A stretch of 15,426 nucleotides of DNA from Rhodospirillales bacterium (GTDB lineage: Bacteria; Pseudomonadota; Alphaproteobacteria; UBA8366; JADFVY01). Within the stretch, counting starts at the first letter, position 1. Every line of letters starts with the position of its first letter. The notes below the pieces were generated by a model. That model was given only the letters and a program-made list of their open reading frames with translations, searched no databases and was not told the origin of the DNA. The DNA is taken from positions 1-15,426 of the forward strand of contig JAHELM010000009.1 of the NCBI GenBank assembly GCA_024644185.1, read 5' to 3'. Position numbers and translations under genes: made by a program. Shown piece after piece: positions 5,765 to 14,036 of this stretch.

Positions 5765-7074
5765 CCAGATACCGGACCGCCTACGTCAACGCCCGACTTC
5801 TGGACCCGGAAAGCCGCCTCGATGCCGCCGGCGGCATGCTGGTGGAGGACGGCCGCATCGTCGATCTGGGCCCCGGCCTGTTTACCAATGGCGCGCCGCA
5901 GGGCGCGGAGATCGTCGATTGCGGCGGGCATTGCCTGGCGCCCGGTCTGGTGGATGCGCGGGTGCAACTGCGCGAACCCGGCCATGAGCACATGGAGAAT
6001 ATCCAGACCGCCGGCCACGCCGCCGCCGCCGGTGGGGTCGCCAGCATGGTCTGCCTGCCCAATACCGAACCGCCGATCGACGATGTGCCGGTGATGGAAT
6101 TCATCGCCCGCCGCGCCCGCGAGGTGAAGCTGGCCAAGGTCTATTGTTACGCCGCGCTGACCCGCGGACTGGCCGGCGCGGAACTGACCGAGATCGGCCT
6201 GCTGACCGAGGCCGGAGCAGTCGGCTTCACCGATGCCGAGACGCCGATCGCCAACGCCAAGACCATGCAGCGCGCGCTCAGCTATGGCAGCACCTTCGGG
6301 GCGCTGATCGTGCAGCATCCCGAAGAGCCGGCACTGGCCGAGGGTGGCCACATGAACACCGGCGAGATCTCCAGCCGGCTGGGCCTGTCCGGCATGTCGG
6401 CGCTGGCCGAGGTGATGATGGTCGAACGCGACCTGTTGCTGGTGGCGGCGACGCGCGGGCGCTATCACGCGGCGCATCTGTCGACCGGGGCGGCCGTGGC
6501 CGCGATCCGCCGGGCCAAGAGCCGCGGCCTGGATGTCACCTGCGACACCGCTCCGCATTACTTCGCGTTGAACGAAATGGCGATCGGCGACTATCGCACC
6601 TTTGCCAAGGTGCGGCCGCCGCTGCGTTCGGAAGACGACCGCCAGGCCATCGTCGAGGGGCTGCGCGACGGCACCATCGACATGATCGCCAGCGACCATT
6701 CGCCCCACGATCAGGATTCCAAGCGACTGCCCTTCGTGCAGGCCACCTTCGGCATCGTCGGGCTGGAAACACTGCTGCCGCTGACGCTGGAACTGGTGCA
6801 TAACGGGCATCTGTCGCTGCTCGATGCGCTGGCGCTGGTGACCAGCCGCCCGGCGGCGCGCCTGGGCCTCAAGGCGGGGCGTCTGACCAAGGGAGGCGCC
6901 GCCGACCTGGTGCTGTTCGATCCGGACAAGCCCTGGCGCATCGACGAGGCCGCGTTTCGCAGCAAATCCAAGAATTCGCCCTTCGGCGGCCGGCCGGTAC
7001 AGGGGCGCGTGCTGCGCACGGTGGTCGACGGGCGGACGATATTCAATGCCGACACGGCGCGAGAGGATTCATAA
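5761..7074 (+). CDS. pyrC: Dihydroorotase-like protein, probably PyrC' lacking two metal ligands
   Basis: A 437-residue amidohydrolase-fold protein of the type I dihydroorotase family, translated as a coupled partner of PyrB. Most of the DHOase scaffold is present: PGLVD (61-65), LREPG (70-74), PNTEPP (100-105), the metal-site Asp in FTDAE (D158), H186, H236 and H239 in RYHAAHLST, H266 in APH, and SDHSPH (311-316) with D312. The DxHxH motif is altered, however: DARVQ at 65-69 puts Arg67 and Gln69 where the two zinc-binding histidines belong. In Pseudomonas such PyrC' proteins are catalytically dead but needed for PyrB assembly, and alphaproteobacterial homologues share the loss. I therefore infer a structural role, with an active dihydroorotase encoded elsewhere; residual activity cannot be excluded. 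plsY starts immediately after its TAA. Confidence 0.9.
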   Translation: MTRYRTAYVNARLLDPESRLDAAGGMLVEDGRIVDLGPGLFTNGAPQGAEIVDCGGHCLAPGLVDARVQLREPGHEHMENIQTAGHAAAAGGVASMVCLPNTEPPIDDVPVMEFIARRAREVKLAKVYCYAALTRGLAGAELTEIGLLTEAGAVGFTDAETPIANAKTMQRALSYGSTFGALIVQHPEEPALAEGGHMNTGEISSRLGLSGMSALAEVMMVERDLLLVAATRGRYHAAHLSTGAAVAAIRRAKSRGLDVTCDTAPHYFALNEMAIGDYRTFAKVRPPLRSEDDRQAIVEGLRDGTIDMIASDHSPHDQDSKRLPFVQATFGIVGLETLLPLTLELVHNGHLSLLDALALVTSRPAARLGLKAGRLTKGGAADLVLFDPDKPWRIDEAAFRSKSKNSPFGGRPVQGRVLRTVVDGRTIFNADTAREDS

Positions 7075-7692
7075 ATGGATACCAGTTGGACGATCGAACC
7101 GGGTTCGGCGGCGGCGGCAATCCTGGTCGCCTATCTGATCGGGTCCATACCCTTCGGGCTGATCCTGACGCGGCTGGCCGGGGTCGGCGACATCCGCAAC
7201 ATCGGCTCGGGCAATATCGGCGCCACCAACGTGCTGCGCACCGGCCGCAAGGGTCTGGCGGCGGCGACACTGGCTCTGGATGCGGCCAAGGGCGCCATTG
7301 CCGTGCTCGGCGGCGGCTGGATCCTCGGCGCCGACGCAACCCTGCTGACCGCCGTGGCCGTTGTGGTCGGCCACATGTTTCCGGTCTGGCTGGGCTTCAA
7401 GGGCGGCAAGGGCGTGGCCACCGGCTGGGGTGCGCTGACGGCGCTCGCCTGGCCGGCCGGTCTTGTGGCGGTCGGCATCTGGATCCTGATGGCGGTGCTG
7501 TTCCGCTACTCGTCGCTGTCGGCGCTGGCCGCCTCGGCCTCCGCGCCGTTGCTGATCTGGATGTTTGCCGGCCCCCGCGCGGCGGTCGCGGCCCTCATCG
7601 TCGCCGTGCTGGTCTGGATCCGCCACGCGCCCAATATTCGGCGCCTGCTGAAGGGCGAGGAATCCCGGATCAATCTGCGCAAGAAGGGTTGA
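7075..7692 (+). CDS. plsY: Acyl-phosphate:glycerol-3-phosphate acyltransferase PlsY
   Basis: A 205-residue inner-membrane enzyme that transfers an acyl chain from acyl phosphate to glycerol-3-phosphate, the first step of phospholipid synthesis. The three PlsY signature loops are present: GSIPFG (23-28), GSGNIGATNVLR (44-55), and FKGGKGVATG (108-117), with hydrophobic segments between them matching the family's multi-helix topology. The basic C-terminus (residues 184-205) would be cytoplasmic. Its ATG begins on the base after the pyrC TAA, and the ribosome binding site GAGAGG lies within the pyrC end 8 nt upstream, so it belongs to the same transcript and is likely translationally coupled. The length is normal and nothing is missing. 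Confidence 0.96.
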   Translation: MDTSWTIEPGSAAAAILVAYLIGSIPFGLILTRLAGVGDIRNIGSGNIGATNVLRTGRKGLAAATLALDAAKGAIAVLGGGWILGADATLLTAVAVVVGHMFPVWLGFKGGKGVATGWGALTALAWPAGLVAVGIWILMAVLFRYSSLSALAASASAPLLIWMFAGPRAAVAALIVAVLVWIRHAPNIRRLLKGEESRINLRKKG

Positions 7693-7696
7693 ACCG

Positions 7697-8836
7697 GTGC
7701 GCGCGCCGGTCGATGCGGCGGACCGCCTGGCGCGGCTTCGCCTGATCCGCAGCGAGAATGTGGGCCCGATCACCTTTCGCGAACTGATCCGCCATTTCGG
7801 CAACGCGACCGCGGCGCTGGAGGCCCTGCCCAGCCTCGCTGCGCGGGGCGGCAAGCGCAAGATCACGATCTGCACCAAGGCGAAGGCCGAAGACGAGATC
7901 GCCACGCTGACCAAACTGGGCGGCCGTCATGTGTTTCAGGGAGAGAAGGCGTATCCCGCGGCCCTGGCCGCGGTCGAGGATGCGCCGCCGGTACTGCTGC
8001 TGATTGGCCACGCGCATCTGCTGGAGCGTCAGGCCGTCGCCGTGGTCGGCGCCCGCAACGCCTCGACCAACGGCCGCAGGCTGGCCCGGGATATCGCCGC
8101 CGGCCTGGCCGAGGCCGGGGTTCTGGTTGTCTCCGGGCTGGCCCGCGGGATCGACGCGGCGGTACACGAGGGCGCGCTCGCCGGTGGCACGGCGGCCATC
8201 GTGGCCGGCGGGCCGGACGTAATTTATCCGGAAGAAAACCGCGCGCTGCACGAATCGATCCGGGAGCAAGGCGCGATCCTGGCCGAGTCCGCGCCGGGCC
8301 TGGTGCCGCAGGCGCGCCATTTCCCGCGCCGCAACCGTATCATTTCCGGCATGGCGCTGGGCACCGTGGTGGTCGAGGCGGCAATCCGGTCGGGCTCGCT
8401 GATCACCGCCCGGCTGGCGAATGAACAGGGCCGCGAGGTGATGGCAATCCCCGGTTCGCCGCTCGATCCGCGCTGTCGCGGCACCAACGATCTGATCCGC
8501 AAAGGGGCGACGTTGGTGGAATCGGCCGCCGATGTGCTGGCCGCGATCGAGGCGATGCGCGGCACGGGCCCGGCCGAGCCGGCGGGTGGCGACTTTCGCG
8601 CATCGGACGAGGCAGCGTCACACGACGAATCCCTGCTGGACTCGGCGCGCCGCCGGGTCATCGAGGCGTTGGGGCCGGCGCCGGCGCCGGTCGACTCGAT
8701 TATTCGCGACCTGCGGCTGCCAGCACAGCTTGTATGGACCGTGCTGCTGGAACTGGAGCTTGCCGGCCGCCTGGAACGCCAGCCCGGCAATATGGCGGCG
8801 TTGCTCGTCGAGGCGTCGTCCGGACACGACGACTGA
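7697..8836 (+). CDS. dprA: DNA-processing protein DprA
   Basis: A 379-residue DprA (Smf). It binds incoming single-stranded DNA and loads RecA during natural transformation; many non-competent bacteria keep it. Three parts are visible: an N-terminal helix-hairpin-helix/SAM-like region (about 8-75, with RLIRSENVGPITF); the Rossmann core with AVVGARNAS (115-123), VSGLARGIDAAVHEGAL (145-161), DVIYPEEN (174-181), PRRNRIISG (210-218), EAAIRSGSLITARLANEQGR (227-246), IPGSP (251-255) and GTNDLIRKGA (262-271); and a C-terminal winged-helix DML1-type domain (about 310-375) after a Gly/Glu-rich linker. The start is GTG 7697, 4 nt after the plsY stop, with AAGGG about 8 nt upstream. No competence gene is nearby. 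Confidence 0.95.
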   Translation: MRAPVDAADRLARLRLIRSENVGPITFRELIRHFGNATAALEALPSLAARGGKRKITICTKAKAEDEIATLTKLGGRHVFQGEKAYPAALAAVEDAPPVLLLIGHAHLLERQAVAVVGARNASTNGRRLARDIAAGLAEAGVLVVSGLARGIDAAVHEGALAGGTAAIVAGGPDVIYPEENRALHESIREQGAILAESAPGLVPQARHFPRRNRIISGMALGTVVVEAAIRSGSLITARLANEQGREVMAIPGSPLDPRCRGTNDLIRKGATLVESAADVLAAIEAMRGTGPAEPAGGDFRASDEAASHDESLLDSARRRVIEALGPAPAPVDSIIRDLRLPAQLVWTVLLELELAGRLERQPGNMAALLVEASSGHDD

Positions 8837-8967
8837 ACGATCTTTCGACGCTTTCTGTTGACAAGCAGCCCGCGCTTCCCAAGTCTCAGGGCCCAGCCCG
8901 CGCCGCAGGGGCGTGCCGGATTTGCGCGTTGCGCATACCGAAAACAGGAAAGAACCGGGCACCATTC
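8837..8967 (+). promoter_or_regulatory. dprA-topA gap with a candidate topA promoter
   Basis: This 131-bp gap is the largest within the pyrB-rnr run and holds no gene. It contains a perfect -35 hexamer TTGACA at 8858-8863, but the matching -10 position 17 bp on (AAGTCT, 8881-8886) is poor. AGGAAAG (8946-8952) lies about 15 nt before the topA ATG, further than usual for a ribosome binding site. No hairpin with a T-run is seen, so read-through from dprA is possible. Confidence 0.3.
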
Positions 8968-11739
8968 ATGGATGTCGTCGTCGTAGAATCGCCGGCCAAG
9001 GCAAAAACAATCAACAAATATCTTGGAAGCAATTTCAAGGTATTGGCCAGTTATGGCCATGTCCGGGACCTGCTCGCCAAGGATGGCGCCGTCGATCCCG
9101 ACCACGAGTTCGCCATGTCCTGGGAGGTCGGCGAGAAGGCGCGCCGGCAGATCGACGAGTTGCGAAAGGCGCTCAAGGGTGCCGACCGGCTGATCCTCGC
9201 CACCGATCCGGATCGCGAGGGCGAAGCGATTTCCTGGCATGTGCGCGAGGTGCTGTCGGAAAAGGGCGCGCTGAAGGGAATGGACGTCAAGCGCGTCGTC
9301 TTCCACGAGATCACCAAGGGCGCGGTGACCGACGCGATGGCGCATCCGCGCGACATCGACATGGCGCTGGTCGACGCCTATCTGGCCCGCCGCGCGCTGG
9401 ACTATCTGGTCGGCTTCAACCTGTCGCCGGTGTTGTGGCGCAAGCTGCCCGGCGCCAAATCGGCCGGCCGCGTGCAATCCGTGGCGCTGCGCCTGATCTG
9501 CGAGCGCGAATCCGAGATCGAGGCGTTCCGGTCGGAAGAATACTGGACGGTCGACACCGACTTCACCACGCCGTCCGGCGAACCGTTCACGGCGCGGCTG
9601 ACGCATCTGGACGGTCGCAAGCTGGACCGCATGGATATCGGCACCGAGGCGGCCGCCAAGGCCGCTGTTGCCGCCATCCAGTCGCACGCCTACCGAATCG
9701 CGTCGATCGACCGGAAATCGGTGCGCCGCAACCCGTGGCCGCCCTTTACCACCTCGACCCTGCAGCAGGAGGCCAGCCGCAAGCTTCGCCTGGGCACCAG
9801 CCGCACCATGCAGCTCGCCCAGCGCCTGTACGAGGGCGTCGAGATCGGCGGCGAGACGGTCGGCCTGATCACCTATATGCGAACCGACAGCGTGACACTG
9901 AGCCAGGATGCGACGCATGCCAGCCGGGCGCTGATCGAGAAGGATTTCGGGGCGCGCTACCTGCCGGAAAAACCCCGCATTTACAAGACCAAGGCCAAGA
10001 ACGCCCAAGAGGCGCACGAGGCCATCCGCCCCACCGACCTGTTCCGGCGTCCGCAGCAGGTTCGCGCCTATCTCGACGACGACCAGTTCCGCCTGTACGA
10101 GCTGATCTGGAAGCGCACAATCGCCTCGCAGATGGAAAGCGCGGTTGTCGACCAGGTCGCCATTGACCTCGCGGCGCCCGATAACACCGTCACGCTCCGC
10201 GCCAACGGCTCGGTCATCGCCTTCGACGGCTTCCTGAAGCTGTACCGCGAAGATATCGACGACGAGTCGGAAGGCAGTGGCGAGAACGGAGACCGCCGGC
10301 TGCCGGCGATGAAGGAAGGCGAAACGCCCGCCCTGACCGCGGTGAAGCCCGAGCAGCATTTTACCCAGCCGCCGCCGCGCTTCACCGAAGCCAGCCTGGT
10401 GAAAAATCTGGAGGAGCTGGGCATCGGCCGCCCGTCCACCTATGCCAGCATCGTGCGGCTGTTGCAGGATCGCGGATATGTGCGGCTGGAAAAGCGGCGT
10501 TTCATGCCGGAGGACAGCGGGCGGCTGGTCACCTCCTTCCTGACCGGGTTCTTCCGGCGCTATGTTGAATACGACTTCACCGCCGGCATGGAAGAGAAAC
10601 TCGACGAGATATCGGCCGGGCGCGTCGACTGGAAGTCGGTGTTGCGCGATTTCTGGCTCGATTTCTCCAAGGCCGTCGATGGCACGAAGGAAGTCAGCTT
10701 CTCGCAGGTCGTCGACATGCTGGATTCTCATCTCGGCGCGCATTTCTTTCCCGCCGACGGGGGCGACGCGGAAATCGCGCGGCGCTGTCCATCCTGCGGC
10801 GCGGGCCGCCTGAACATCAAGGTCGGCAAGTTCGGCGCTTTCATCGGCTGCTCCGGCTATCCGGAATGCCGCTACACCCGCCAGTTGGGACTGGAAGGGG
10901 CAGGCGATGCGGAATCGGGGGATTCGGCCGCGGAAAATGCCGCCTTGCCGCGCGTCCTCGGGGTCGATCCGGAAAGCGGGCTGGAGGTCAGCTTGCGCAA
11001 GGGGCCCTATGGCGTCTACGCACAGTTGGGAGAGGCCGAAGCGCCGCCCCCGGTCGCCGAGGGCGAAAAGCCGAAGGGTCGAGGCCGCAAGAAATCCACC
11101 GCGCCAAAGCCGAAGCGCGCCTCGCTGCCGCGGGGCATGCTTCCCTCGTCGGTCGATCTGGACCGCGCCCTGGCGCTGCTGGCCCTGCCGCGCGACGTCG
11201 GGAAAAATCCCAATACCGGTGAGACGATCAGCGCCGGCATAGGCCGCTTCGGCCCCTATCTGAAGCACGGTATCAGCTATGTTTCGTTGAAGGGCGAGGA
11301 CGATGTGCTGACCATCGGCCTCAACCGCGCCATGGAACTGGTCGAGGACGCGGCCACGAAACGGCCACCGGGCCGCGAGGTCGGTCCGCATCCGAAGGAC
11401 GGCAAGCCAATTACCGCTGGAAAGGGACGCTTCGGCCCGTATGTCCGGCATGGCAAGATCTTTGCGTCCCTTCCCAGGGGCATGGAAATGGACGCGGTAA
11501 CGCTGGAGCAGGCGGTGGACCTGATTGCCGCCAGGGCCGCCAGGGCGGGTAACGGCAAGGAGCCCAAGGGCAAGGCCGCAAAATCCGCGACCGCACCCAG
11601 GAAAGCCTCGGCGAAAAAGACCTCCACGAAAAAGACCGCCGCGAAAAAGACTGCCGCGAAAAAGCCGGCGACAAAAAAGAAGCCCGCCGGCGAAATAGCC
11701 CCGGCTGGCAAGACCGCAAAACGTGCCGCGAACGGCTAA
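8968..11739 (+). CDS. topA: DNA topoisomerase I (type IA)
   Basis: A 923-residue type IA topoisomerase that relaxes negative supercoils by cutting one strand through a 5'-phosphotyrosine bond. The TOPRIM domain opens with VVVESPAKAKTINKYLG (4-20, catalytic Glu7) and has DPDREGE at 80-86 (D80, D82, E84). The active-site tyrosine is Tyr303 in GLITYMRTDS. A single C4 zinc ribbon (C607, C610, C628, C634) follows the core. Then come topoisomerase C-terminal repeats marked by KGPYGVY, GRFGPYLKHG and GRFGPYVRHG. The chain ends in a Lys/Ala-rich tail (about 860-923) containing five pentapeptide repeats of the form AKKTA. ATG 8968 starts directly on the TOPRIM strand; the frame is open upstream but not family-like. 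rnr follows within a few bases. Confidence 0.97.
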   Translation: MDVVVVESPAKAKTINKYLGSNFKVLASYGHVRDLLAKDGAVDPDHEFAMSWEVGEKARRQIDELRKALKGADRLILATDPDREGEAISWHVREVLSEKGALKGMDVKRVVFHEITKGAVTDAMAHPRDIDMALVDAYLARRALDYLVGFNLSPVLWRKLPGAKSAGRVQSVALRLICERESEIEAFRSEEYWTVDTDFTTPSGEPFTARLTHLDGRKLDRMDIGTEAAAKAAVAAIQSHAYRIASIDRKSVRRNPWPPFTTSTLQQEASRKLRLGTSRTMQLAQRLYEGVEIGGETVGLITYMRTDSVTLSQDATHASRALIEKDFGARYLPEKPRIYKTKAKNAQEAHEAIRPTDLFRRPQQVRAYLDDDQFRLYELIWKRTIASQMESAVVDQVAIDLAAPDNTVTLRANGSVIAFDGFLKLYREDIDDESEGSGENGDRRLPAMKEGETPALTAVKPEQHFTQPPPRFTEASLVKNLEELGIGRPSTYASIVRLLQDRGYVRLEKRRFMPEDSGRLVTSFLTGFFRRYVEYDFTAGMEEKLDEISAGRVDWKSVLRDFWLDFSKAVDGTKEVSFSQVVDMLDSHLGAHFFPADGGDAEIARRCPSCGAGRLNIKVGKFGAFIGCSGYPECRYTRQLGLEGAGDAESGDSAAENAALPRVLGVDPESGLEVSLRKGPYGVYAQLGEAEAPPPVAEGEKPKGRGRKKSTAPKPKRASLPRGMLPSSVDLDRALALLALPRDVGKNPNTGETISAGIGRFGPYLKHGISYVSLKGEDDVLTIGLNRAMELVEDAATKRPPGREVGPHPKDGKPITAGKGRFGPYVRHGKIFASLPRGMEMDAVTLEQAVDLIAARAARAGNGKEPKGKAAKSATAPRKASAKKTSTKKTAAKKTAAKKPATKKKPAGEIAPAGKTAKRAANG
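11611..11685 (+). repeat. Five-copy 15-bp tandem repeat in the 3' end of topA
   Basis: Units begin at 11611, 11626, 11641, 11656 and 11671, each close to GCGAAAAAGACCGCC. They are in frame with topA and encode AKKTS, TKKTA, AKKTA, AKKPA and TKKKP (residues 882-906). The third unit differs from the consensus by one base; the last is the most diverged. The run resembles histone H1-like tails and could change copy number by slippage without breaking the frame. Confidence 0.85.
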
Positions 11740-11743
11740 CAGC

Positions 11744-14017
11744 GTGACAAAACAGAGCAAAGCGAAGGCGAAAGATATTCCACGGCCCACAAAGGCCCAG
11801 ATCGTCGCCTTCATCGATGAGAGCCCGACCCCGGTTGGCAAGCGGGAGATTGCGCGGGCCTTCCATCTGCAGGCCGCCGACCGGATCTGGCTGAAGGGCG
11901 TGCTGAAAGAGCTGGCCGAAGAGGGCAAGGTGGAACGCGGCCGCGGACGTCGCATGGCGTCCCCCGGCACCCTGCCGGAAGTCGCCGTCATTCAGGTGGT
12001 GAAGATCGACGCCGACGGCGAGGTGGTCTGCCGTCCGGTACGTGAATCCGAGGGCGAGATTCCAATCATCTATCTGCGTCCCGGTAGCCACCGCGGCGCA
12101 GCGCCGGGCGTGGGCGATCGTATCCTGGCGCGGCTGTCCCGCCTCGACGCCAACAGCTACGACGCTCGCCTGATTCGCGTTGTCGGCACCGGACCGACCA
12201 GACTGATCGGCGTCTTCGAGCCGCGGGAGTCCGGCGGAGTCATCCGGCCGACCGACCGGCGGCACAAGACCGAATACGTTGTCGGCAGCGCCGATATCGG
12301 CAAGGCGAGGCCGGGCGACCTGGTCAGCGCCGAAGTTCTCGACCAGCGCGGCTATGGAGCGCGGCGTGTTCGGGTGGTCGAGCGACTGGGCCGCATGGGC
12401 GACGCCTCGACCATCAGTCTGGTGGCAATTCACCAGAACGGCATCCCCACCGAATTTTCGCGCGATGCCTTGACCCAGGCCGAAGCGTCGCAGCCGGTCA
12501 CGCTCGGAAAGCGCACGGATCTGCGGTCGGTGCCGCTGGTTACCATCGACGGTCCAGACGCCCGCGATTTCGACGATGCGGTATGGGCGGAGCCGGATGA
12601 CGACCCGAAGAACGAAGGTGGCTGGCGCCTGCTGGTCGCCATCGCCGACGTATCCTGGTATGTGCGCCCGGCCGATGCGCTGGATCGAACCGCGCAAGAG
12701 CGGGGAAACTCGGTCTATTTCCCCGACCGCGTCGTGCCGATGCTGCCGGAAAAACTATCGAACGATCTGTGCTCGTTGCGACCCAACGAAGACCGCGCCT
12801 GCATGGCGGTCCAGATGTGGATCGATCGCGATGGCCAGTTGCTGCGCCATAAATTCCTGCGCGGCCTGATGCGTTCCGTGGCACGTTTGACCTATGAGCA
12901 GGTGCAGGCGGCGCGCGACGGCGCTCCGGACGACCTGACCGGGACATTGCTGGAACCGGTGATCGCACCCCTCTATGGCGCCTTCGCCGCCCTTGCCAGG
13001 GCCCGCGCGGCGCGCGGCACGCTGGAACTGGAAATCCCCGAACGCAAGGTGATACTGGGCGAGGATGGGCATATCGCCGAGATCGTGCCGCGCCAGCGCC
13101 TGGACAGCCACCGGCTGATCGAGGAATTCATGATCTGCGCCAATGTCGCCGCGGCGGAAGCGCTGGAGGCGAAGCGACGCCCGGCCATGTACCGCATCCA
13201 CGAGCCGCCTCCGCTCGACAAGCTGGAAGCGCTGCGCCAGGCACTGGATGGGCTGGGCTACCGGCTGGACAAGGGACAAGGTGTCCGCCCGAGCATGTTT
13301 ACCGGAATTCTGGCCAAGGCCGCCGGAACCGAAAGGGAGCAACTGGTCAGCGACCTTATCCTGCGCAGCCAGTCCCAGGCCAAATACAATCCGGAGAATC
13401 CGGGCCATTTCGGTCTGGCGCTGCGCCGCTACTGCCACTTCACCTCGCCGATCCGCCGCTACGCGGACCTGCTGGTGCACCGGTCGCTTATCGGCGGATA
13501 CGGTTTGGGCCCGGGTGCGTTGAGCGAAGACGAGGTCGGGCGCTTCGCCGAAATCGGCGACCACATTTCAGCGACCGAACGGCGCGCGACCGTGGCCGAG
13601 CGCGACGCTATGGACCGCTATACCACCGTCTTCCTGTCCGAACGCGTCGGCGCCACCTTCCCGGCCCGGATCAGTGGCGTCACCCGCTTCGGCCTGTTCG
13701 TCACGCTGGACGGGATCGGTGCCGACGGGCTGGTGCCGGTTTCCACCCTGACATCGGATTATTACATCCACGACGAGGTGCATCACTGTCTGGTCGGCGA
13801 ACGCACCGGCACGACCTTCACCCTCGCCGACCGCGTGACCGTGGAACTTGCCGAAGCCGACACGATTACCGGCGGCATGGTCTTCACCCTTGTCGAGGGC
13901 GGCAAACCAGGCCAGAGGCCGAAAGGCGGGGCGCGCCGCCGCTCTCCCGGAAAGCCATCCCGGGCCATGAGAAAGACAGGCGGTACGGGCGGCCGGCCGA
14001 AGCGCGGCCGCTCTTGA
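11744..14017 (+). CDS. rnr: Ribonuclease R
   Basis: A 757-residue 3'-5' exoribonuclease of the RNB family, which degrades structured RNA, rRNA fragments and tagged defective mRNA. In order: a basic N-terminus, a winged-helix HTH domain (about 13-68, VGKREIARAF), cold-shock/OB domains (to about 255), the RNB domain with IDGPDARDFDDAV (268-280, catalytic Asp cluster) and HFTSPIRRYADLLVH (565-579), an S1 domain (about 636-718, FPARISGVTRFGLFV), and a Lys/Arg/Gly-rich tail (about 720-757). Start choice is uncertain: GTG 11744 follows the topA stop by 4 nt and gives an MTK start like many homologues, while in-frame GTG 11723 would overlap topA and add 7 residues. Neither has a clear Shine-Dalgarno, suggesting coupling to topA translation. 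The length is normal for the family. Confidence 0.95.
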   Translation: MTKQSKAKAKDIPRPTKAQIVAFIDESPTPVGKREIARAFHLQAADRIWLKGVLKELAEEGKVERGRGRRMASPGTLPEVAVIQVVKIDADGEVVCRPVRESEGEIPIIYLRPGSHRGAAPGVGDRILARLSRLDANSYDARLIRVVGTGPTRLIGVFEPRESGGVIRPTDRRHKTEYVVGSADIGKARPGDLVSAEVLDQRGYGARRVRVVERLGRMGDASTISLVAIHQNGIPTEFSRDALTQAEASQPVTLGKRTDLRSVPLVTIDGPDARDFDDAVWAEPDDDPKNEGGWRLLVAIADVSWYVRPADALDRTAQERGNSVYFPDRVVPMLPEKLSNDLCSLRPNEDRACMAVQMWIDRDGQLLRHKFLRGLMRSVARLTYEQVQAARDGAPDDLTGTLLEPVIAPLYGAFAALARARAARGTLELEIPERKVILGEDGHIAEIVPRQRLDSHRLIEEFMICANVAAAEALEAKRRPAMYRIHEPPPLDKLEALRQALDGLGYRLDKGQGVRPSMFTGILAKAAGTEREQLVSDLILRSQSQAKYNPENPGHFGLALRRYCHFTSPIRRYADLLVHRSLIGGYGLGPGALSEDEVGRFAEIGDHISATERRATVAERDAMDRYTTVFLSERVGATFPARISGVTRFGLFVTLDGIGADGLVPVSTLTSDYYIHDEVHHCLVGERTGTTFTLADRVTVELAEADTITGGMVFTLVEGGKPGQRPKGGARRRSPGKPSRAMRKTGGTGGRPKRGRS

Positions 14018-14036
14018 AATTCCCCCCGTGCGCGAT

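Noticed and set aside
5548..6810. 420-codon minus-strand frame opposite pyrB and pyrC
   Set aside because: It is a shadow of two well-identified plus-strand genes and has no ribosome binding site or domain signature.
8224..11991. Very long open frame (1255 codons) on the minus strand, antisense to dprA, topA and the start of rnr
   Set aside because: Its composition is typical of an antisense shadow in high-GC coding DNA, and its Phe/Arg/Gly repeats are the reverse reading of the TopA lysine repeat. The plus-strand genes are complete and certain.
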